A DNA stretch of 64,000 nucleotides from Ideonella sp. WA131b (GTDB taxonomy: Bacteria > Pseudomonadota > Gammaproteobacteria > Burkholderiales > Burkholderiaceae_C), in assembly GCA_023657425.1 (NCBI GenBank), contig JAGTJW010000001.1, forward strand, positions 124,001 through 188,000. Reading direction: 5' to 3'. Of the stretch, positions 20,140-29,291 are shown in pieces. Positions within the stretch are counted from its first letter, which is position 1. Every line of letters begins with the position of its first letter. A program made the translations under genes and the position numbers. The notes beneath the pieces are model-generated. The model saw only the letters and a program-made list of their open reading frames with translations, had not been told where the DNA came from and made no database searches.

Positions 20140-22268
20140 TGGCGCGCGCGCCGGATCAGCGCACCGATGTCCAGGATCAACGCAACGCGGCCGTCGCCCA
20201 TGATGGTGGCGCCTGAGACATCGTCGACCTTGCGGTAGTTGCTCTCAAGGTTCTTCACCACCACCTGCTGCTGTCCGAGCAGCTCGTCGACCAGCAGCGC
20301 GACGCGGCCGCCCTCGGCCTCGACGACGACCATGATGTTGGTGCTGCGGTCGAAGTCGAAACGCGGCACCTCGTAGACCTTCTCCAGGTCCAGCACCGGC
20401 ATGTACTCGTCGCGCACCTCGACGACCCGGCCGGAGCCGCCGATCGTCTTGACCATGCCCGGCTGCACCTGGAACGACTCGACGACGCTGGACAATGGGA
20501 GGATGTAGACCTCCTCGCCGACGCCCACGCTCATGCCGTCCATGATGGCCAGCGTCAGCGGCAGGCGCACGCGCACGGCCATGCCGTAGCCCTCGGCGGA
20601 GTCGATCTCCACCGTACCGCCCAGGGCGGTGATGTTCTTCTTGACGACGTCCATGCCGACACCGCGACCCGACACGTCGGTCACCTGGTCTGCGGTGCTG
20701 AAGCCGGGCGCGAAGATGAGGTTGTAGACCTCGCCGTCGCTCATCGCGTCCGAGACCTCGAGGCCGCGCTCGCGGGCCTTCTTCAGCAGCCTGGCGCGGT
20801 TGAGGCCCTTGCCGTCGTCGCGCACCTCGATGACGATGCTGCCGCCCTGGTGGCTGGCGATCAGCGAGATCGTGCCGTGCTCGGGCTTGCCCTTGGACAG
20901 GCGCTCGGCCGGCAGCTCGATGCCGTGGTCGCAGCTGTTGCGCACGAGGTGCGTCAGCGGGTCTGTGATCTTCTCAACCAGGCCCTTGTCCAGCTCGGTG
21001 GCCTCGCCCACCTGCACGAGTTCGACCTTCTTGCCCAGCTTGCTCGCCAGGTCGCGCAGCATGCGCGGGAAGCGGTTGAACACCAGCGACATCGGGATCA
21101 TGCGGATCGACATCACCGCTTCCTGCAGGTCGCGGGTGTTGCGCTCCAGGTCCGCCAGGCCGCTGCTGAGCTGCTGGTGCTGGCCGGAGTCCAGGCCCTT
21201 GCTGTTCTGGGCCAGCATGGCCTGGGTGATGACGAGCTCGCCCACCAGGTTGATCAGCTGGTCGACCTTCTCGACGCTGACGCGCAAGGTGCTGGACTCG
21301 GGCGAAGCGGCGACCTTGGCCTCCACCTTGGGAGCGACGGGCTTGGCCGCCGGGGCCTCCTTGCTGCCAGCGCCGACGGCCGACCGTGCTGAGGGGGCCG
21401 TGGTGTCCGGTGCGCCGGGCGCGTCGTCGAAGAAGCCGTAGCCGGGATCCCGGGCCGGCGTCTGAGCCGGTGCGCCGGGGGCTCCGTCGTGAAAGCCGTA
21501 GCCCTTGGTCAGCGGCATCAAGTGCACATGCTCGCGTGCGACATGGAAGCCGAAGAGGTCGATGAGATCGTTGTCGGAGCTGCTGGTGACCACCTTGAAG
21601 CGTCGCAGCCCATCGGCGTCGCGGCCGGCATCCAGCGGCTCGATGGTCCCGAGGTTGGTGATCTCCTTGAAGAGGTCGACCAGGTTGTCGGCCACCGAGG
21701 GATCGGGCAAGGGGCCCACGCGCAACTCCAGTGCTCGCGCACCGTCTGGTGCGGCAGGCTCGGGTGCCACGGCTTGCACAGGCGCGATCGTTTCCGCTTG
21801 CGCAGGGGCGAGCGGCTGCTGGGCCGACACCGCCGCGGGCACTTCGCCGCCCTCGGCATGCGCGCGGATGGCGTTCAGCAGCTCGCCCGTCTCGACGGCG
21901 TCGCCGCCTCCGCCCTGATGGCGTCCCAGCTGGGCCTTCAGCGCGTCGCCGCTGGCCAGCAGAACGTCGACCATCGCAGGCGTGACCTGCAGCTCGTGGC
22001 GGCGCAGCTTGTCCAGCAGCGTCTCCATCTGGTGCGTCAGCTCGGCGACGTCGGAAAAGCCGAAGGTCGCGGCCCCGCCTTTGACGGAGTGCGCGCATCG
22101 GAAGATGGCGTTGAGCTGCTCCTCGTCGGGGCTGTCGATGTCAAGGTTCAGGAGCATCTGCTCCATGCTCTCCAGGTTCTCGCTGGCCTCCTCGAAAAAG
22201 ACTTGGTAGAACTGGCTGAGGTCGATGCCGGCCGAGAGATGGCCGCCTTCGCTGGTCATGTCGCCCAT
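20136..22268 (-). CDS. cheA: Chemotaxis histidine kinase CheA
   Basis: The 710-residue kinase has all main domains: HPt with phosphorylated H60 ([14 protein letters not shown]), a P2-like region about 180-255, dimerisation from about 325, and the ATPase with N-box [17 protein letters not shown] and GRGVGMDVV. The CheW-like domain covers about 570-700. Between P2 and dimerisation there is a short repeat, [12 protein letters not shown] then [12 protein letters not shown] (about 257-277). It phosphorylates CheY in response to receptors. A start three codons later (22259) is possible. Confidence 0.97.
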   Translation of the reverse strand: MGDMTSEGGHLSAGIDLSQFYQVFFEEASENLESMEQMLLNLDIDSPDEEQLNAIFRCAHSVKGGAATFGFSDVAELTHQMETLLDKLRRHELQVTPAMVDVLLASGDALKAQLGRHQGGGGDAVETGELLNAIRAHAEGGEVPAAVSAQQPLAPAQAETIAPVQAVAPEPAAPDGARALELRVGPLPDPSVADNLVDLFKEITNLGTIEPLDAGRDADGLRRFKVVTSSSDNDLIDLFGFHVAREHVHLMPLTKGYGFHDGAPGAPAQTPARDPGYGFFDDAPGAPDTTAPSARSAVGAGSKEAPAAKPVAPKVEAKVAASPESSTLRVSVEKVDQLINLVGELVITQAMLAQNSKGLDSGQHQQLSSGLADLERNTRDLQEAVMSIRMIPMSLVFNRFPRMLRDLASKLGKKVELVQVGEATELDKGLVEKITDPLTHLVRNSCDHGIELPAERLSKGKPEHGTISLIASHQGGSIVIEVRDDGKGLNRARLLKKARERGLEVSDAMSDGEVYNLIFAPGFSTADQVTDVSGRGVGMDVVKKNITALGGTVEIDSAEGYGMAVRVRLPLTLAIMDGMSVGVGEEVYILPLSSVVESFQVQPGMVKTIGGSGRVVEVRDEYMPVLDLEKVYEVPRFDFDRSTNIMVVVEAEGGRVALLVDELLGQQQVVVKNLESNYRKVDDVSGATIMGDGRVALILDIGALIRRARQ

Positions 22269-22305
22269 CGCGGGACTCCTGGCAAGAGATTCGTCTAGGG
22301 GGTGC

Positions 22306-22668
22306 TCAGCGGATGACCTTGCCGATCACCTCGACCAGCTTGGCCGGGTCGAAGGGCTTCACCAGCCAGCCGGTGGCACCGGCGGCACGGCCCGCCTGCT
22401 TCATCTGGTCCGAGCTCTCAGTGGTCAGGATGAGGATGGGCGTGCTCTTGAACTTCGGGTTCTCACGCAGCTTCTTCGTCAGGTTGATGCCGTCCATGCG
22501 CGGCATGTTCTGGTCGGTGAGCACGAGGTTGAAGTCGCGGCTGTTGGCCTTTTCGAAGGCGTCCAGCCCATCGACGGCCTCGACGACGTTGAAGCCGGCG
22601 TTCTTCAGCGTGAACGAGACCATCTGGCGCATGGAGGCGCTGTCGTCAACGGCAAGGATCGAGTACAT
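22306..22668 (-). CDS. cheY: Chemotaxis response regulator CheY
   Basis: The 120-residue single receiver domain has acidic pair D8 D9, phosphoacceptor D52 in LVLTDQNMPRMDG, T-loop LTTESS and lysine in LVKPF. As a stand-alone receiver beside cheA it should carry the signal to the flagellar switch. It lies 37 bp upstream of cheA. An alternative would be a twitching-type CheY such as PilG/PilH, but the cheA here is of flagellar layout. Confidence 0.93.
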   Translation of the reverse strand: MYSILAVDDSASMRQMVSFTLKNAGFNVVEAVDGLDAFEKANSRDFNLVLTDQNMPRMDGINLTKKLRENPKFKSTPILILTTESSDQMKQAGRAAGATGWLVKPFDPAKLVEVIGKVIR

Positions 22669-22730
22669 GGCGGGGCTCCGGGGAAATCTCTGAATGGGGT
22701 TGGCTTGGCGGGTGGCGCGGGCGGCGGGGT

Positions 22731-23252
22731 TCAGAAGAGCTCGACGCTGCCGGCGTCCACCTCGTCCTGCGTCACGGGGTTTGGGCGCAGGGGCATGGCC
22801 TCGACGAAGGCGCTGCCGTCTTCGTCGTCCTCGCCCATGGCCTCGGCAGCCAGCCGGTCGGCGCAGTTGCGCAGCCGGCGCGTGGTGTGCGCCACCAGCT
22901 GCGAGGCCATGTCCTGGAACTGCATCGCCGTGATTGCACCGGCCATGTGCTCCATGGCCTTGTGCAGCTGCGGTGCCTCGCCGGGCGGGGCGGCCGTGGG
23001 GCTGCCGACCGCGGCGTGGGCGTGCTGTTGCAGCAGGGTCCGCAACTCGCCGCTGGCACCATAGAAGTGCACCAGCAGCGAATCGCAGGCATCGCTGAGC
23101 AGGCGCTGCAGGCGTTCGAGGTCGTTCTGCGCCACCATCAGGTGGTCCTGCAGGTCAGCCGCAGCCAGCAGCGGCAATCCGCTGTCGCCGGGCGGTGCCG
23201 TCGGGGGCAAGCCGGCACCGGGGTGCGGTGGGCTGGAATCCTGGGCGAGCAT
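22731..23252 (-). CDS. CheZ-like chemotaxis phosphatase candidate
   Basis: The 173-residue protein is the first gene of the che operon. A helical middle contains MAGAITAMQFQDMASQLVAHTTRRL, resembling the CheZ active-site helix in which a Gln-Asp pair dephosphorylates CheY-P. The last residues (VTQDEVDAGSVELF) resemble the amphipathic CheY-binding tail of CheZ. The protein is shorter than E. coli CheZ (214), and the overall match is weak. The function is inferred mainly from motif and position directly before cheY. Confidence 0.55.
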   Translation of the reverse strand: MLAQDSSPPHPGAGLPPTAPPGDSGLPLLAAADLQDHLMVAQNDLERLQRLLSDACDSLLVHFYGASGELRTLLQQHAHAAVGSPTAAPPGEAPQLHKAMEHMAGAITAMQFQDMASQLVAHTTRRLRNCADRLAAEAMGEDDEDGSAFVEAMPLRPNPVTQDEVDAGSVELF

Positions 23253-23334
23253 CCGGTCTCCGTGGTGGTCAGCCCGCGCCCGACGTCGGCGCGCCGATGC
23301 GCACCGTCACCCGGGAGCGGGTGTTACAGGGCAT

Positions 23335-23362
23335 TTTTCGGCACCGACCTGGCACACATTGA
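23335..23362 (-). promoter_or_regulatory. Possible sigma-28-like promoter of the che operon
   Basis: Reading the minus strand, TCAA (23362-23359) is followed after 16 bases by GCCGAAAA (23342-23335), about 80 bp before the first che gene. The flagellar sigma-28 consensus is TAAA, 15 bases, GCCGATAA. The match is imperfect in both boxes and in spacing. Confidence 0.25.
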
Positions 23363-23458
23363 GGGAAAGACAGCAAAAATTCGCCGGCAAATCGTCTGCT
23401 GGGCTCGGCGCTGGCCGGCCGAAGACGAAGCCGGCGGCTGCTTTGCGATACTGGCCGC

Positions 23459-24610
23459 ATGTCCACGCCCGTCCGGCTGCTGCACCTCGAAGACGCCGAG
23501 CTCGACCACGCCCTGGTGGTGGCTCATCTGCGGCGCGGGGGACTGTCGTTGCAGGAACGGCGGGTCGACACACCGAAGGAGTTCGCCCAGGCGCTGCGCA
23601 GTCCCTGGGATCTGGTCATCTCGGACTACCACCTCCCGGGCTTCTCGGGCCTGGACGCGTTGCGCCTGCTTCGCGCGCATGAAGCGCGCCACGGCACCGG
23701 GCCGGTGCCGTTCATCCTGGTGTCGGGCCAGATCGGCGAGGACACGGCGGTGGAAGCCATGCGCCACGGCGCCAGCGACTACCTGCTCAAGAACAACCTG
23801 TCGCGGCTGGTGATGGCCGCCGACAGCGCCTTGGCCGCCGCGGCCAGCCACCGCGCCCGGCAGCAGGCCGACCGCGAACTGGCCGAATCGCGCCGGCAGC
23901 TGTCGGCGCTGGCGCAGCACCTGCAGACCAGCGTCGAGGCCGAGCGCTCGGCGATTGCGCGCGAGATCCACGACGACGTCGGCGGCACCTTGACGGCACT
24001 GAAGTTCGAGCTCGACTGGATACGGCGCCACGCCGCCGAGCCGATCATCAAGCAGCGCGCCGCGTCGGCGCTGGAAACGGTGACGCACGCCATCGAGGCC
24101 AGCCAGCGCATCATGCAGAACCTGCGCCCGACCATCCTCGAGCAGGGCCTGGTGGCCGCGCTGCAGTGGCTGACGCAGCGTTTCGAGGCCCGCACCGGCA
24201 TCGCGTGCCGGCTGCAACTGCCCGACGCCGCCTCAGGCCCCATGCCCAGCCTGCCGGCAGGTGTGCCGCTGGCGGCCTACCGCACGGTGCAGGAGGCACT
24301 CACCAACGTCGGCAAGCACGCCGCTGCCACGCAGGTGGTGGTCGACCTCGCGCTCACCGGCTGCGTGCTGTCGCTGGAGATTTCCGACAACGGCCGCGGC
24401 CTGGCCAGCGCCGACCTGGGCAAGGCCAGAAGCTTCGGCATCCGTGGCCTGCGAGAGCGTGCCGCCACGGTGGGTGGCTGGATCGATCTGTCCAGCGGGG
24501 CCGGCCACGGCACCAGCCTGATCCTGTCGGTGCCCCTGGATGGTGGCCTGCTGCCCCCTCGCCCACCGGCCGTTCTGGACTCCGAGGAAGCCGAGTGGAC
24601 CACCTACTGA
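23459..24610 (+). CDS. Hybrid sensor kinase: receiver plus HisKA_3 (NarL-partner type)
   Basis: The 383-residue cytoplasmic protein has an N-terminal receiver domain (phosphoacceptor D56 in LVISDYHLPGFSG), a coiled linker about 130-160, HisKA_3 with H171 in AIAREIHDDVGG, and an HATPase with EISDNGRG and the G box FGIRGLRERA. HisKA_3 kinases partner with LuxR-type regulators, and one begins 10 bp downstream. There is no membrane segment or sensor domain, so the input must come through the receiver, probably from another kinase. It diverges from the che operon. Confidence 0.9.
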   Translation: MSTPVRLLHLEDAELDHALVVAHLRRGGLSLQERRVDTPKEFAQALRSPWDLVISDYHLPGFSGLDALRLLRAHEARHGTGPVPFILVSGQIGEDTAVEAMRHGASDYLLKNNLSRLVMAADSALAAAASHRARQQADRELAESRRQLSALAQHLQTSVEAERSAIAREIHDDVGGTLTALKFELDWIRRHAAEPIIKQRAASALETVTHAIEASQRIMQNLRPTILEQGLVAALQWLTQRFEARTGIACRLQLPDAASGPMPSLPAGVPLAAYRTVQEALTNVGKHAAATQVVVDLALTGCVLSLEISDNGRGLASADLGKARSFGIRGLRERAATVGGWIDLSSGAGHGTSLILSVPLDGGLLPPRPPAVLDSEEAEWTTY

Positions 24611-24620
24611 ACGCGCCCGC

Positions 24621-25286
24621 ATGATCGACGTCATTCTCTGCGACGACCACGCCCTCATCCGCCGCGGCATCCGCGACACGCTGTCGGACGCGCCCGACAT
24701 CCAGGTTGTCGGCGAAGCCGCCGACTACGGCGAGTTGCGAGCGCTGATGCGCGAGCGCGTGGCCGCCCCCGGCAGCCGCAGCCAGGCGTGCGACGTTCTG
24801 GTGCTCGACATCAACCTGCCCGGCCGCAGCGGGCTCGACGCGCTGCACGTGCTCAAGGACGAAGGCTCGCCCGTCAAGGTGCTGGTGGTGAGCATGTACC
24901 CGGAGGATCAGTACGCCATCCGCGCGCTGCGCGCCGGGGCCTACGGCTACGTCAACAAGGGCGGCGACCCGCAGATCCTGGTGCAGGCCGTGCGCACCGT
25001 GGCGCAGGGCCGCAAGTATGTGACGCCCGAGATCGCGCAGATGCTGGTGGAGAGCCTCACCGCGCCCAGCAGCGAAGCCGCGGCACACACCAAGCTGTCC
25101 GACCGTGAGCTGCAGACGCTGTGCATGATCGCCAGCGGCAAGCGGCTGGCTGACATCGCCGCCGCGCTGATGCTGAGTCCCAAGACGGTGTCGGTGTACC
25201 GCGCGCGCGTGCTCGAGAAGCTGGCGCTGGCCAACAACGCGGAGCTTGCGGTCTACGCCATCCGCAACGGCCTGGTGGGCGAGTAG
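24621..25286 (+). CDS. LuxR/NarL-family response regulator
   Basis: The 221-residue protein has a receiver domain with D8 D9, phosphoacceptor D63 (VLVLDINLPGRSGLD) and lysine in YVNKGG. A LuxR helix-turn-helix at about 155-215 carries LSDRELQTLCMIASGKRLADIAAALMLSPKTVSVYRARVLEKL. It is the likely output of the kinase 10 bp upstream. Its targets are unknown. Confidence 0.94.
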   Translation: MIDVILCDDHALIRRGIRDTLSDAPDIQVVGEAADYGELRALMRERVAAPGSRSQACDVLVLDINLPGRSGLDALHVLKDEGSPVKVLVVSMYPEDQYAIRALRAGAYGYVNKGGDPQILVQAVRTVAQGRKYVTPEIAQMLVESLTAPSSEAAAHTKLSDRELQTLCMIASGKRLADIAAALMLSPKTVSVYRARVLEKLALANNAELAVYAIRNGLVGE

Positions 25287-25317
25287 CGCCCGCCCTGGCC
25301 CGCCCCGAGCTCTGCCC

Positions 25318-26463
25318 ATGTCGCTGGCGCGCAGCGCTGCGCTCGACGACCCAGTGGCCATCCGCCAGGCCGGTCGCGAGCTGCTGGCGCTGGCACTGAT
25401 GGAGGCGCGCAACGCCCTGCTGGCGCTGCTGCCCGGGGACGCCGACGATGCCTTGCGCCGCCGCCTGCTGCAGGCCGGGGCCTGGCCGGAGTGGTGGATC
25501 TCGCGCCACGTGCAGCGCGCGCGCGGCGAGGCCTCCGACCCCGCGGCGCCGCGCCTGCCCGGCCTGGAGCCTCGGCTTGAGGCCTGGCTCGCGGGCACAG
25601 ACCGCGTCACGCTCGACGAGCTGCGCGCCTATCTGTCCGCCACCCTGGAGCTCACGCTGGACCTGCTCGCCCGGACACCCGAGACGGACGCCGGCCTGCA
25701 CTTGTTCCGGCAGGCGCTGCGCCACGAGGACCGCCTGGTGGAGGCCCTGCGCGAGACGCTGCGAGAAGGCGCCCCGCCGCCGCGGCCGGAGCGCGCGCCG
25801 CTGCGCGTGCCGGCGCGGCGCTGGGTGCTGGGCACGCCGGCCGTCGCGGGTTTCTTGCCCGAGGCAGAGCGGGGGCACGAGCACCTGGCCGTGCCGACGT
25901 TCGAGATCGATGCCCAGGCCGTGAGCTGGGCGCACTTTGCCGAGTTCGCCGACGACGGCGGCTACGACCGCGACGAGCTCTGGAGCGAGGCCGGCCGCCG
26001 CTGGCGCGACGCCACCGGCCGGCGCGCGCCCGCCTTCGTCGAACAGCTGGCCGGCGGCGTGGTGTTGCAGCGTGGGCTCGGCCCGCGGGTGCGGCTCGAG
26101 AAGGCGCCGCAGCAGCAGGCCGCCGCGCACGCCACGCGGCACGAGGCCGAGGCATGGTGCCGCTGGGCCGGCCGCCGCCTGCCCACGGCACCCGAGTGGA
26201 CGCTGGCTGCGGCCACCCAGGCGCGGCTGGGCTTGGTCTGGGGCGACGTGCACGAGTGGGTGGCCGGCAGCGCGCGCTACCTCGGCGCCTTCGAGGGCAC
26301 GCCAGCACCTGCCGGCGCACTCGACCTGCCGCAGCCCGGCCATGGCGTGCTGTGCGGCGCGAGCTGGGCCACGCCGCCGCGCTGGCGCCACCCCGGGGCA
26401 CGGCGCTTCGCCGAGCCGGGCGACGACCGCGCCTGCAGCGGCTTCCGCTCGTGCGCGCGCTGA
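25318..26463 (+). CDS. EgtB/SenA-like SUMF1-domain protein
   Basis: The 381-residue protein begins with a DinB-like helical region (RELLALALMEARNALLALL, later HEDRLVEALRETL) and continues into a formylglycine-generating-enzyme-like domain from about residue 160 (FEIDAQAVSWAHFAEFADDGGY, EAEAWCRWAGRRLPTAPEWTLAAA, ending CSGFRSCAR). This layout is that of EgtB, the iron sulfoxide synthase of ergothioneine synthesis, and of SenA, its selenoneine relative. Neither EgtD nor SenB/SenC lies nearby, so the substrate is open. It begins 31 bp after the response regulator. Confidence 0.7.
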   Translation: MSLARSAALDDPVAIRQAGRELLALALMEARNALLALLPGDADDALRRRLLQAGAWPEWWISRHVQRARGEASDPAAPRLPGLEPRLEAWLAGTDRVTLDELRAYLSATLELTLDLLARTPETDAGLHLFRQALRHEDRLVEALRETLREGAPPPRPERAPLRVPARRWVLGTPAVAGFLPEAERGHEHLAVPTFEIDAQAVSWAHFAEFADDGGYDRDELWSEAGRRWRDATGRRAPAFVEQLAGGVVLQRGLGPRVRLEKAPQQQAAAHATRHEAEAWCRWAGRRLPTAPEWTLAAATQARLGLVWGDVHEWVAGSARYLGAFEGTPAPAGALDLPQPGHGVLCGASWATPPRWRHPGARRFAEPGDDRACSGFRSCAR

Positions 26464-26656
26464 GCATCCAGGACCCCCGCCGCGGGATGACGGCCGCATC
26501 ATCGGCATCCGGTTCCAGATCAGCAACGGCCCGGCCCGGACGATTTGCCGCCAGCCCCTTGGCCCGTCCCGGGGCGGTGGGGGGCCGGCGGCGCGTGGTC
26601 GGCCCGCCGGGCCACAACGGCGGGCTCCGGGCCTGCCGGCTCGTTACGATCGCGCC

Positions 26657-28999
26657 ATGAGCTCCCCCCTGGCCGACCTCGGCCCGCTGCGCTTCGGCAG
26701 CGGCCACACGATGCGCCGCATCGAAGATCCCACGCTGCTGCGCGGCGAGGGCCGCTTCACCGACGACCTCACGCTGCCCGGCCAGTGCTGGGCGGCGTTC
26801 GTGCGCAGCCCGCATGCCCACGCGCGCATCGGCGCGATCGACACCGCCGCGGCACTGGCGCTGCCCGGCGTGATCGCGGTGCACACCGGCGCCGAGCTGG
26901 TGGCCGCGGGCGTCAGGCCGCTGGCCTTCCCGCCCAGCTTCAAGCGCGCCGACGGCAGCCCAGCCACGGCGCCGCCGCGGCGCGCGCTGGCGCACGAGGT
27001 GGTGCGCTTCGTGGGCGAGGCGGTGGCGCTGGTGGTGGCCGACTCGCCCGGGGCTGCGCGCGCCGCAGTAGACCTCGTCACCGTGGACTATGAGCCGCTG
27101 CCCGCCGTCGGCGACCTCGACGCCGCGCTGGCCGAAGGCGCGCCGCTGGTGTGGTCCGACGCACCGGGCAACCTGCTCGCCGAGGCCCGCCACGGCGACG
27201 CCGCCGCCACCGCTGCCGCCTTTGCGGCGGCCGCGCACGTGGTGGAGCTGGTGCTGGACAACCAGCGCCTCGCGCCCGCGGCCCTGGAGCCACGCAGCCT
27301 GAACGCCTGGCCGCAAGCCGATCGCCTCGAGCTGCGCGCCAGCAGCCAGATGCCCACCGGCCTGCGCGGCAGCCTCGTCGCCAGCATCCCCGGCCGCACC
27401 GTCGAGAACGTGCGCGTGACGGTGGGCGACGTCGGCGGCGGCTTCGGCATGAAGACCGGCGCCTACCCCGAGGACATCGCCGTCGCATGGGCGGCGCTCC
27501 AACTGGGCCGGCCACTCAAGTGGCAGGCCGAGCGGGTTGAGGAGTTCCTTGCCGCGGTGCAGGGCCGCGGCCAGCGCAGCACGGCCGCACTGGCGCTCGA
27601 CGCCGACGGCCGCGTGCTGGCGCTGCGCATCTCCACACACGCCAACGTCGGCGGCTGCCCGGGCGGCAGCTCGGTGGCCATCCCGATGGTCATCGGCCCC
27701 TGGGTCAGCACCAGCGTGTACGACATCCGGTCGGTGGACATCCGCGTCACCGCCGTGCTCACGCACAACGCGCCCACCGGCGCCTACCGCGGCGCCGGGC
27801 GGCCCGAGGCCATCTACCTGATTGAACGGCTGATGGACGCCGCCGCGCGCCGCCTGGGCCTGGACGCCGCCGAACTGCGCCGCCGCAACCACGTGCGGCC
27901 GGCGCAGATGCCCTACGTCAACGCCATGGCGCAGCGCTACGACAGCGGCGACTTCGGCCGCATGATGGAGCAGGCGCTTGTGCTGGCCGGCTGGGACGGC
28001 TTCGAGGCGCGCCACGCCGAAAGCGCCGCGCGCGGGCGGCTTCGGGGCCGCGGCCTGGCGAGCTTTCTGGAGTGGACGGGGGGCAACGCGCTGGTGGAGT
28101 CGGTGCGCGTGGACCTCACGGGCGACGGTTACGTCGAGCTCACCAGCGCCACCATGCCCATGGGCCAGGGCATCGCCACCAGCTACGTGCAACTGGCGGT
28201 GGACGTGTTCGGGCTGCCGCCGGAGCGCATCCGCGTGATCCAGGGCGACACCGACCGCGCCAACGGCTTCGGCAGCGCCGGCAGCCGCAGCCTGTTCACC
28301 GGTGGTGGCGCCGTGCGCGTGGCCAGCGAGAAGACGCTGGACGAGGCGCGCCGCCTGGCGGCCGAGGCGCTGGAGGCGGCGGCGGCCGACCTCGAGTACA
28401 CTGCGGGCCGCTTCACAGTGGCCGGCACCGACCTGGCCGTCACGCTGGCCGACATCGCCGCGCGCCAGGACGGCGGCCGGCTCGTCGTCAGCGGCGAGGC
28501 CACGGCCGGCGGGCCGAGCTGGCCCAACGGCTGCCACATTGCCGAGGTCGAGGTCGATCCCGCCACCGGCGAGGTCGAACTCGTGGCCTACGCCTCCGTC
28601 AACGACATCGGCCGCATCGTCAGCCCGCAGATCGTGCAGGGCCAGGTCGAGGGCGGTGCGGTGCAGGGCATCGGCCAGGCCTTGGGCGAGGGCATGGTCT
28701 ACGACCGCGACACCGGGCAGCTGCTCACCGCCAGCCTGATGGACTACGCACTGCCGCGCGTGGACGGCTTCCGCGCCTTCGCCACGCGCTTCGACGAGAG
28801 CGTGCCCTGCCAAACCAACGTGCTCGGCGCCAAGGGCGTGGGCGAGCTCGGCACCATCGGCGCGACACCGGCTGTGGTGAACGCGGTGGTGGACGCGCTG
28901 GCGAACGCGCCCGGCATGGCGGGCCGCGCCGAGGCCGCCGAGCGACTGCAGATGCCGCTGAAGAGCGAGAAGATCTGGCGCGCACTGCAGCGGCCCTGA
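26657..28999 (+). CDS. Molybdenum hydroxylase large subunit (xanthine dehydrogenase/CoxL-like, form II)
   Basis: The 780-residue protein matches the molybdopterin-binding subunit of the xanthine oxidase family. It has the N-terminal RFGSGHTMRRIEDPTLLRGEGRFTDD, GGGFGMKTGAYPED, form II active-site loop AYRGAGRPEA, and the late KGVGELGTIGATPAVVNAV with the catalytic glutamate. It should hydroxylate an aldehyde or heterocycle using a molybdenum cofactor. The usual partners, a 2Fe-2S subunit and an FAD subunit, are absent on both sides, so electron transfer depends on genes elsewhere. Confidence 0.9.
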   Translation: MSSPLADLGPLRFGSGHTMRRIEDPTLLRGEGRFTDDLTLPGQCWAAFVRSPHAHARIGAIDTAAALALPGVIAVHTGAELVAAGVRPLAFPPSFKRADGSPATAPPRRALAHEVVRFVGEAVALVVADSPGAARAAVDLVTVDYEPLPAVGDLDAALAEGAPLVWSDAPGNLLAEARHGDAAATAAAFAAAAHVVELVLDNQRLAPAALEPRSLNAWPQADRLELRASSQMPTGLRGSLVASIPGRTVENVRVTVGDVGGGFGMKTGAYPEDIAVAWAALQLGRPLKWQAERVEEFLAAVQGRGQRSTAALALDADGRVLALRISTHANVGGCPGGSSVAIPMVIGPWVSTSVYDIRSVDIRVTAVLTHNAPTGAYRGAGRPEAIYLIERLMDAAARRLGLDAAELRRRNHVRPAQMPYVNAMAQRYDSGDFGRMMEQALVLAGWDGFEARHAESAARGRLRGRGLASFLEWTGGNALVESVRVDLTGDGYVELTSATMPMGQGIATSYVQLAVDVFGLPPERIRVIQGDTDRANGFGSAGSRSLFTGGGAVRVASEKTLDEARRLAAEALEAAAADLEYTAGRFTVAGTDLAVTLADIAARQDGGRLVVSGEATAGGPSWPNGCHIAEVEVDPATGEVELVAYASVNDIGRIVSPQIVQGQVEGGAVQGIGQALGEGMVYDRDTGQLLTASLMDYALPRVDGFRAFATRFDESVPCQTNVLGAKGVGELGTIGATPAVVNAVVDALANAPGMAGRAEAAERLQMPLKSEKIWRALQRP

Positions 29000-29024
29000 A
29001 CACCACCCCTGAACGCCCCCGGGC

Positions 29025-29039
29025 GCCCCGAGGCGGGGC
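29025..29039 (+). terminator. GC hairpin after the molybdenum hydroxylase gene
   Basis: A six-base stem (GCCCCG/CGGGGC) with a three-base loop lies 25 bp after the stop. It has no T-tract, so termination is uncertain. The rest of the 292-bp gap to the next gene (29000-29291) holds nothing I can recognise. Confidence 0.25.
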
Positions 29040-29291
29040 TCAGAGCCTGCGCCGACATGAACCGCGCCCGTGTTGACCCCCCAAAGGGCCGCTCAACCCA
29101 AGTCCGGCAGTTGCCCCGTCAACGCCAGCCTCGGCGGCCCGATCGGGTGCATAGCCCGCTCACCCGACGGGTGTGCTCGGTCGTGGCCACAAGTGCTTGA
29201 TTCCAAATCCGGTGCCCGCATGGGATACCAGGCCGCCGCGCGCCACGCGATGGGCTGAACGGCCTGTCCTGGCGGACCGATTTCCGACCCC

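Noticed and set aside
25652-28813. 1053-codon open frame on the minus strand opposite the molybdenum hydroxylase and EgtB-like genes
   Set aside because: It is a mirror frame caused by very high GC. It spans two well-supported genes and has no domain similarity and skewed His/Ala/Gly/Arg content.
29070-29258. Small plus-strand frame in the gap after the molybdenum hydroxylase
   Set aside because: 62 codons, no ribosome site, no similarity that I can recognise.
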